Of a stretch of 64,000 nucleotides of DNA, positions 56,615 to 64,000 are shown piece after piece. Made by a program: the position numbers and the translations under genes. Numbering within the stretch: position 1 is the stretch's first letter; each line of letters starts with the position of its first letter. The DNA comes from Tethya wilhelma. Taxonomy: Eukaryota; Porifera; Demospongiae; Tethyida; Tethyidae. Below the pieces are notes generated by a model. That model did not search any database. It saw only the letters and a program-made list of their open reading frames with translations, and was not told the DNA's origin. The DNA is taken from assembly GCA_964030475.1 (NCBI GenBank), contig CAXIPT010000005.1, forward strand, positions 1,546,766 through 1,610,765, given 5' to 3'.

Positions 56615-59091
56615 TCATGAAGCTAAGAGATGTAATGCTAATTCTTCGTCATCATTCAGATCAGGAGCTGAGTCTGTTCCAAGTTGCTTATGAATCCTCT
56701 TTGAGGATCGTTGGTCAACTTTCTTCCTCCTCTTAGCTCTGGGTGGTGACACATCATCTTCATCGCTATCAGAATTGCTACTGTCTTCCGAAGGTCTTCC
56801 TTCTTCTTCTAGAGTTTGCACATCCTCCATTTCTTCTTGATCTTCACTCTCCTCCTCCGAACCAGCCAGTGTCACTCCAAGAGCAGAGTCTTCCTCATTC
56901 TCTGTGTACGTCAGACGATTCTTTTTCAGTCTTCTTTCGCGATGGGTAGCTTTGATTCTCTCCCTCTCTCTCTTTCTGTCTTGCTTGTCTCTCACTCTGA
57001 GCAGCTCTTGAGCGCTGCTCACATCTATTCCACCGACCGATACACTCTTGGATTGTTCGAAATCGTCCAACGGGACAGGGACGAGGGAATCGGGAGCAGG
57101 GGTGTCAGAATCGGACACCTCTTCCTCTTCATGGTCGCTCGGAGACTCAACCTGATCTCCCTCTTCATCGAACTTGATGTGTGTGTTTGTCTTGATCTTC
57201 TTATGGATGAGTTTCTTTGCCGCTGATGCTTTGGAGGTCGCTTTCAAAGTAGCAGCTTCTTTTTTGTTCTTTGGATCCAGGGACACTTTGCTTGGTGGGA
57301 TAACACTAGGTGTATGGAGAAGCAAAAATACATTAAACTTAAGTGCAAACATAATGCCATTGCCATGTATTAATTTAGTCACTAGTGTAAAATTTCCCAT
57401 ACTTACCGTTTCACTTGTAGAATATCCTCATCTTCACTATCTGTGTCATCATTGTCATCAAATCTATCCAACGGAGCCACACCCTCTTCATCACTTTGAC
57501 CCTCCTCCATCACACTTTGAGTGTCTTTCACTGAACTTTGACCCCTAGTATCCTTAAGTTTCCTAGCGGCTTCTCGTTGTAAGAATCTAATCCTCGGTGG
57601 TTGAGAAAGACCGAGAGACTTGGCGTATTCGTCTGTTGGGAGTTTATGAACATCGAAGATGCTTTTGTTTGATTGCAAATGCACCGAGCGCAGGTAGCAG
57701 ATGAAGCTTCTCTGTGCCCAGTGTTTCATGTCTTGATTTTGAGCACAAAACGTCTCCAGCTTGCTCTGAATCGAGACCATCTTCTTCGGGTTGACTCTGA
57801 TCTCATCGATGGGGATCTTCTTCTCCCTCAAAGTCTCCAGTATCCCCTCCTCCTCTGAAGGTATCAACACTAGAAGGGCATTGCCGTCTTTCTTATAGCG
57901 AGCGGTCCGCCCGACCCGATGGATGTAAGTGTTGGCATCTTCCGGGCAGTCCAATTGTACCACCCAATCCACAGCCGGTATGTCAAGACCCCGAGCTGCA
58001 ATGTCCGTGCAGAGTAGAACTGCTGACTTTTTCGCACAGAAATCATTGTAGATGGCCATTCTTTTTATCTGTTTTTGCTTCCCGTAGAGCGCCATCAGTG
58101 GCACTCCTGGACGGAGCCGACGAAATGCTTCAAACGTGAATTTGACTTGCTTGCAACTAGAGAGAAAAACGATTGTCTTGCACGTCAGGTGACTTCGAAT
58201 GAACGAATAGAGCACGCTCAGTTTGTCAGGCAGTTTGCAAGTGATGTAACTCTGACTCAACTTGTGTGGCGTGCACGATTTAGAATGCTCGTGAACAGCC
58301 ACGTACTCTGGATCGGAGAGACTGAGTCGTGCTAAATCACGAACTGACTTGGTTTGAGTGGCCGAAAAGAGCAGCGTCTGTCTCTCAGGAGGAAGATTCT
58401 CAACAATAGCATTCATGGTGGTCTGGAAGCCGAGATCAAGAATCCTATCTGCTTCGTCCAAGATGAGTATCTTGAGATTGGAGCAATCAAAGTTGACCGT
58501 CTGATCCATGTGGTGCAAAAGCCGTCCTGGCGTGCAGACGAGAATATTCATGTGTTGTATTCGATTCTTCTCACCCTCCACGTCTTTCCCACCGATAACA
58601 AGACCGGCCGACAAGTCGTGACAGCAACCGACCTTCCTGAGTACCTCGAACGTCTGGTACGCTAGCTCTCTTGTCGGTGAAATGATGAGAGCTCCCAGAC
58701 CATCGTCAGACGTCCACCGTTCCCTCCATAGCAGCTCCAACACAGGGACCAAGAACGCCAGGGTCTTTCCTGAACCAGTTTTAGCGGCGCCGAGCACATC
58801 TTGACCTTGGAGGGCTAGAGGAATAGCTTCTTTCTGTATCTTGGTGGGAGAAGTGTAGCCATTTCTCTTTAGGCCTTCGTGGGTATTCTTTGATAGTGGT
58901 AGATCAGTGAATTTGGCAATTTCAGACTCACCCAGAACTTCATATCCAGCTGTGACCAGTTCTATCTCTTCAGTTTCTACTTTCCACTTTGGTACACGTT
59001 TTTTCCCGCCATGTTGTCTCTTAGAAGACTTTGATTTACGCTTTCTTTTGCGAACTTCTGCAGCCTCGACCTCTGCCATTTTTGAGACCAC
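56615..59091 (-). CDS. DDX10: DEAD-box RNA helicase DDX10 (Dbp4-like)
   Basis: Nucleolar ATP-dependent helicase for 18S rRNA maturation (yeast Dbp4/Hca4). Two exons (59091-57407, 57305-56615) give 791 residues. An alternative start at MAEVEAA is 59079. Basic N-terminus RKRKRKSKSSKRQHGGKKR. Helicase motifs in order: Q motif (YTSPTKIQKEAIPLAL), I AAKTGSGKT, Ia PTRELA, Ib TPGRLL, II DEAD (ILDEADRILDLGF), III SAT, IV IVFLSSCKQ, V DIAARGLDIPAVDWVVQLD, VI HRVGRTAR. The C-terminal extension with IDEIRVNPKKMVSIQSKLE and the DUF4217-type region is typical of DDX10. It is followed by an acidic Ser/Glu-rich tail with a basic KATHRERRLKKNRL patch. The helicase core lies in one exon, unusual against the many short introns of neighbours. 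Confidence 0.96.
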
Positions 59092-59273
59092 GTGGGTGAA
59101 ATCTAATTAACCGAAGTTTAGAGAAATTTTGAAATCTCTATACATACAACATACACCCAAACAACATGATACAGTTTACATGTGCCAGCAACCCCCAAAC
59201 AACATAAACTATAAAAAAATACCCATAATACAGGCCATAAAAAAGAATAGAAAGAAAAAAAAAGCATCAGCAA

Positions 59274-60906
59274 TCAATGATTCTTATAAATTCTTTGAAA
59301 GAACTTGTCCAAGAGGATATCAGCAGCAGTGCCTGGAGCCATGCTTCCTGCCATCACTCTACTCTCCATTTTATCAATGTGACCAGTCATTCCTGGCTGG
59401 GATCTGAACCTGAACACAACAATGAGAATTCTGAATGGTTTTGACAACTTAAGTTATGTGGCTACATGTACCCAGGCTCTCCCCTTTGACCTTTCCTTTC
59501 CGTTAGTGTAAGGTCAAAGGAGAGAGCCTGGGTACAAGGCTAGCTGTATGCTATATACCTGTTTCTTAGCTCCATGTCAATGTGATTCCATAGCCATAAA
59601 ATCTGTTGTCTTTTCCTCTTCTCCTCAAACTCATCAGCAGCCTAAACATCAGGAGCAATCTCAATTAACTTGGAGGCCCCAGGGACAATGAGATACAGAG
59701 CATATACCTTAAGTTTCTCACAATATTCCAGTATTGTATCCCATAGCTTCTCAATGCCTTTGTTCTCCAATGCAGACACCATTAAGACCTAAAATGACAC
59801 ATTGTCAAACACACTGCTTAGTGTGCTTCTAAAAGAATACAGTGATGCTATCTTTACCAACCTGAGGAGTCCAGTGTCGACTCTTTCTCCGTGTGAGTTT
59901 CACGGCACTCATGTAGTCTGCCTTGATCCTCCTTGCAGCTGGCAGGAGGTCACCGTCTGCCTTGTTGATGACCACTAGATCAGACATCTCAACTATACCT
60001 CGTTTCAATCCCTGAACCAAAGGAGAGAGAGTAACAGTTCCAGTGATGTACGTAGGAGTGTAACCAAAACAAGGAACAGCCTCGGTATGAGGCTAGAAAT
60101 AGAGCTGATTTACAACAGCACATGATTAGCTTCATTACCAGGACTCTCCCCCTAATAGCAAGGCTACCACATAACAGGAAGTCCTACTACTAATGTTCCC
60201 TCAAGTATATGAACACACTAAGGATTGGGGTGGTGGTTTTACGAGCACTGAATGCATACTTTACAATGGGAACTTAGTTTCCATGGAGAGCACATGTGCA
60301 TTATATAATTATTGTTGTCATACTTGAAGCTCATCTCCAGCTGCTGGTGGTATAACAAGCACAAACATATCCACCATATCGCACACTGCAGTCTCCGATT
60401 GACCAACACCTACAGTCTCCACCAAGATGATGTCATACCCGGCTCCTGTAACCATGGAAACAAAAGACAGCAGTAGCTAGAGGAATAATATTTTTGCAAA
60501 AGGTGATTGCAAACTTTTTGCAATTTAAAAATTTTGTTGATCACTGGCGATCCTAGCTTCGTTCCCAGGCTCTGATTTTTGCAAAAAAAAAAAAAAAAAA
60601 AGAAAGGGAGCTGGGATCAAGGCTAGGCCATCCACCAAATAGCGAAATTTATACTCCTTGAAAATTTCTAGCTACACTGTATCACCACTAATGTACCTAG
60701 TAGTGAATCACTGTAACAGTAATAACTGAACCCAATTGTACCTTCACAAAGTAGCATCACCTCTCCTGTACTGCGTGTGACTCCACCAAGACTCCCACTC
60801 GATGGAGAAGGTCGGATGTAAGCGTTTGGATCGCAAGATAGTTTCACCATCCTTGTCTTGTCGCCCATGATTGAGCCTCCGGTACGCCAAGAAGATGGAT
60901 CCACTG

Positions 60907-60967
<61 letters not shown>

Positions 60968-62173
60968 TACGCTACTACAAATGCTCTTCTCTTACCAGTA
61001 CAGCCAGTCTGTATCCCTTTCCTGTTAGCAGCTGTCCAAATGTTTCAGCAAGTGTTGATTTCCCGGCACCTGGAGGGCCAGTCAGCCCAATCCTTATGGT
61101 AGGTCGGAGTCTTCCCAGTTGTCTGAGTTTGCTTCTGTGAGATAACATCTTTGTGAGTAGCCATTGGGCTTGTTTGTGCTTCCTAGGGTGCTTTGATTCA
61201 ACTGCAACATGTATAGTATGGTGTGTTTATTTGTGTGTGTGAGGGGGTTAGTAACCATTACAATAATGTTAGGGTGCATCCACATTCCTGGCAGGTCAGG
61301 AGTAAGAAGGTCAGGTCATGACCCCCAGAACATTATTCAAATGCAAACTCTCTTTAGTACTTGGTGCCTGGATATTGCTAGCAATGGACAATAATTGATA
61401 ATCTCTTCTTCTCTTTCAAAGCAAAGTTAGCTGCAACTACATGGCATGCATATAGCACATTCTTCCATACAATGTACATGCATGAGCAAAATTTATTAAT
61501 TTTCATTCATTCATATTCATGCTTGAATTATTGAGTATTGAGCTAGGCATAGTGCTCTCTATAGATGATGTTCTTACCAAGAGTGATGGCCTCGGCCAGT
61601 CGTGCTCTGTCCCCCCGATGCACCCCCCTCAATATCTCCTTTAATCGAGGGGTCACTATATCTTCTTCCCCCTCTCCAGGGGGTCGAATATTCTGTACAA
61701 TAGCATCTGACATCTGATCTTTATCTTTGTGGAGATGTTTTTCACCGTCTTCTTCATCTCTGGTGACTAATGGCTGCTGTTTCTGTAGCTCTGTGTAAGT
61801 CTTCTGGCAGTAATCTCTCTGCGTTGTCAGAGACAGACATCTTAATACTGGTTGAAAGGAGAGACCAGTTGTTTGCTGCAATCTGGATAGTTTCTGAGAC
61901 ACACAGCTCAACAGAGGTCTGTAAGGTTGTGATCTAGTTCTGGGACAGCAGTGTGGATGTAATAGGCCTCTCTTACTATGGTAAAATCTGCTCAAGTGTC
62001 TTTGCATGGTCAAGGCTGATGAAGAGCAGCTAAGATAACTGAATAGCCTGGTGCTGGTAGATAACTGTAGAAGAGAGAGAGATAATACATTGACAGATCT
62101 CACTAAATGATTAACTTATCCTACTTACAGATTTCCAGCACAGAGAAAGATGCAACTGACACAAACCAGTCAT
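59274..62173 (-). CDS. MMAA: Methylmalonyl-CoA mutase-associated GTPase MMAA (MeaB/ArgK family)
   Basis: Mitochondrial G3E GTPase that loads and protects the adenosylcobalamin cofactor of methylmalonyl-CoA mutase. Exons: 62173-62129, 62064-61578, 61201-60996, 60907-60742, 60445-60324, 60011-59862, 59788-59708, 59641-59559 and 59409-59274. The N-terminus ([15 protein letters not shown], then Ser/Arg-rich sequence) suits a mitochondrial presequence. GTPase motifs: P-loop [52 protein letters not shown], Walker B region [20 protein letters not shown], and [31 protein letters not shown] and YMSAVKL are MeaB hallmarks. The protein ends QRIYKNH. The tiny first exon rests on phase and an ATG at 62173. 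ATG 62007 is an alternative. Confidence 0.94.
59461..59544. repeat. Short foldback element in MMAA intron
   Basis: Arms of about 28 bases: GTACCCAGGCTCTCCCCTTT with its continuation, and AAAGGAGAGAGCCTGGGTAC, nearly perfect reverse complements. Outer ends read GCTA..., consistent with the GCTAGCC-type ends of the other elements. Confidence 0.8.
60552..60627. repeat. Short foldback element in MMAA intron
   Basis: CCTAGCTTCGTTCCCAGGCT (60552 on) pairs with the segment ending GGGATCAAGGCTAGG at 60627. A poly(A) run lies in the loop. Same family as the 59461 element. Confidence 0.75.
60911..60963. repeat. (TG)n microsatellite at MMAA 3' splice site
   Basis: On the gene strand (CA)n runs into CACAG and the exon start at 60907. 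Confidence 0.95.
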
Positions 62174-62576
62174 TTTTCATTTTCTGCAATATAACGGAGT
62201 CAAAGGAGTTAAAAATAAAAGTTCAACTTCCGGTGAGTAGGCGTGGTCTCCCGCCCAACAAGCTACGCCCACCAGATTGAATTCTGCATGCCTATGGTTT
62301 TTTCCGTGCAGCTCAGAGTCGAGTATCAGTGCATGAAGCTCAAGCCCATACTGCTGCAGAACTGTCTACAGCTTTCAAAGAAATAAGTCATTTGAAGAAA
62401 AGAGACGGACTGTTCACCTCACCACAGAATCATCTCCATTCTTCACTGTTGACATATTTCTGAAGCAGGCTTGCCAAAGTACAGGCACATACCATAAAGT
62501 TTGATACCGCCTCTAGCCCAAACAGAGACGCAGACACTCGTGGGGGAGCTCATGTCTTCATAAAACGACAGAGAAT
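62174..62576. promoter_or_regulatory. Divergent region between MMAA and the secreted-protein gene
   Basis: About 400 bases between divergent starts. A GC-richer patch lies at 62225-62275 (CTTCCGGTGAG, an ETS-type GGAA site on the minus strand). The plus-strand gene may begin with a non-coding exon after TGCAG near 62311. Confidence 0.4.
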
Positions 62577-62822
62577 ATGCAGAGGTTAGTCGCAACACTA
62601 AATATATTCACAGCCAAAGTTAATGAGCCTGGCTTGCTGAAACCATGCATGAATTCACATAAGTTGAGGCTTGCAAAAGAGAAAAAAGAAAAGAAAAGAA
62701 AAAGCTGCTTTGTGGTTTCATTTGTGTGGTATGCCTTTCTTCTTTCTAGACGGAGTTGGTTGCTGTCACTAGCAGTGCTGGTACTAGCCACATGTGTTGT
62801 TTCCATACCAACAAGAAAGGAG
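62577..62822 (+). CDS. Start of an unidentified signal-peptide protein, partial
   Basis: Two exons in phase (62577-62584 and 62750-62822) encode MQRRSWLLSLAVLVLATCVV followed by SIPTRKE, a clear signal peptide with likely cleavage near VVS. The donor GTAAGC follows. I could not find the next exon with confidence before the right edge, so the mature protein is unknown. Confidence 0.5.
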
Positions 62823-64000
62823 GTAAGCCGGCAACCAAATAATAGAATTATATCAACAAATGCAATTTGTGTGAGGACACTACACCCTCCGAATCCTTGT
62901 GGTTCCCTTGAGCAGCTGCTACTGGGTTGTGTTAGCGACCTCAAAATGCAATGCCTATCTGTGGATGCAACTTCTGATAAAAAAATTGGAGAAGAACATC
63001 AATGCGCTTAGTGTGCAAATTTCTTGAGTGTTCAGTTGATAACGATCTGATCCTAGTGAGAATTGTATTAGCCACAGTGTGCTGTTGTGTGTTGTCATTG
63101 GCATTCATTAACAAATCAGTGTGACAATGAATTTTACTCAGCAAAGGTTAAATATGGATTGCTTATGGGTAAACTTTGAGGGCAGATTATTGTGTTCAGA
63201 CAATTAAATGGAGTAACTATTGGTGATGATAGCTCAGGCACTGTATTGTATGTACAAATGTTTGATGTAGAGTTAAATGGAAAGGACAGCTGTTTGCAAT
63301 TATTGCAACACTACAAAGGGGTAGGTATGTCGGCTCCTATTGAAGTTATAGTGGAGTATTTTGTTTTTCTTCAGATCCATTATTTTAAAGTGAATGCTCA
63401 CTATGATAAAGATTCATTCATACATGCACTTACATTTTTTGGCAAGGCTTTGTAATATTATATCAAGTCATGCAGCTTAAACTTTATTTTGAGAATAATT
63501 AGTATAGTAATGAGATCACAATTTTCAGCTCATGTAAATGTACTCTTCATGATGCATAGTTATTATCGGATATCATTATTTCTGGAAAAGAGGGGCTTGG
63601 AGCTATAAATGAAGCTACACAGTAAAGAGAATTAATGTGTGTGTTGTCTTTGTGAAGGATAGTGATTGGAATTGTGTGTGTACATGAATTAAATTGGAGC
63701 AGCTGTTTCTAATCACTTTATATCTGCCAAACTAAATGGGACAATCAGTCAAAACATTGACACTGACTTTTGAGCATCCTGTAAGCAGAAGCAGCATTTG
63801 AGTTCCTTGGAGTGGCTGCCCAAGGTGATTGACCAGATGGTGGTGTGTGTTGGAGGGTACAATACAAATTATGAGTGTGCCCAGCCACAAAAATGCTACA
63901 GAGCTGTTAGACAGTGTCTAATGTAAACACACCAGTTGGTATGTTTGGTTTGTTGCTGTCTTTGATCTCCCTCAGGTCTCCTCCTTGTGGCTATGTTGTT
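62823..64000. other. Probable intron or intergenic sequence at right edge
   Basis: AT-rich. A plus-strand open frame at 63192-63455 begins MFRQLNGVTIGDDSSGTVLY but has no recognisable homology or splice context, so I do not call it a gene. Nothing else is supported. Confidence 0.4.

Noticed and set aside
63192..63455. Plus-strand frame of 87 codons near the right edge
   Set aside because: It contains plausible amino-acid composition but no domain, no signal peptide and no clear exon boundaries. It cannot be linked to the signal-peptide gene upstream.
1..64000. CRISPR arrays, prokaryotic operons or a phage system
   Set aside because: Genes have spliceosomal introns and animal-type products. 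No regularly spaced direct repeats other than microsatellites were seen.

Overview
The window looks like chromosomal DNA from a compact animal genome. The genes have many short GT-AG introns, and the products are typical of animals: a DNMT3-type DNA methyltransferase, ETS1/2-type factors, a SID-1 family protein, POFUT1, iduronate-2-sulfatase and MMAA. Small introns, close bidirectional gene pairs, an AT-rich background and very frequent (CA)n/(TG)n tracts suggest an early-branching marine invertebrate such as a demosponge. That placement is inference. Single N bases at 2983, 10694, 23340, 50521 and 50798 mark assembly joins.

Layout. 1-2936 (+): middle part of a WD40 protein, cut by the left edge and apparently by the join at 2983. 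3515-8032 (-): a DNMT3-type methyltransferase gene (PWWP, ADD and catalytic domains) with five apparent frameshifts. 8642-12367 (+): NDUFS2, with a tRNA-Trp inside an intron. 12532-13998 (-): PDCD2, whose 3' end meets that of NDUFS2. 14155-27150 (-): a tandem array of mostly intronless iduronate-2-sulfatase-like genes. Four copies (B, C, D, G) are intact, three (A, E, F) are broken, and one is a scrambled relic. A small unidentified gene (+) lies inside the array. 27242-27763 (+): NHP2, head to head with sulfatase copy G. 28346-32081 and 32970-44516 (-): two neighbouring ETS1/2-type genes, one without and one with a PNT domain. 45222-48169 (-): a TBRG1-like FYRN/FYRC protein with an N-terminal HARE-HTH. 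48325-52598 (-): a SID-1/SIDT family protein. 52778-54480 (+): PIGV. 54633-56409 (-): POFUT1. 56615-59091 (-): DDX10. 59274-62173 (-): MMAA. 62577 onward (+): the start of an unidentified secreted or membrane protein.

Most genes are single-copy housekeeping genes packed tightly. Several share short divergent promoters: DNMT3/NDUFS2, sulfatase G/NHP2, SIDT/PIGV and MMAA/secreted protein. Exon models were built by hand from splice signals, reading phase and protein similarity recalled from known families. For both ETS genes, TBRG1-like, DDX10, PIGV and NDUFS2 the joined exons stay in frame from start to stop.

The most interesting points are the sulfatase array and its rearrangements, the HARE-HTH plus FYR architecture, the clustered frameshifts in DNMT3, the repeated use of (CA)n directly before 3' splice sites, and a family of short foldback elements with related ends. 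I did not find a convincing wholly new molecular system.
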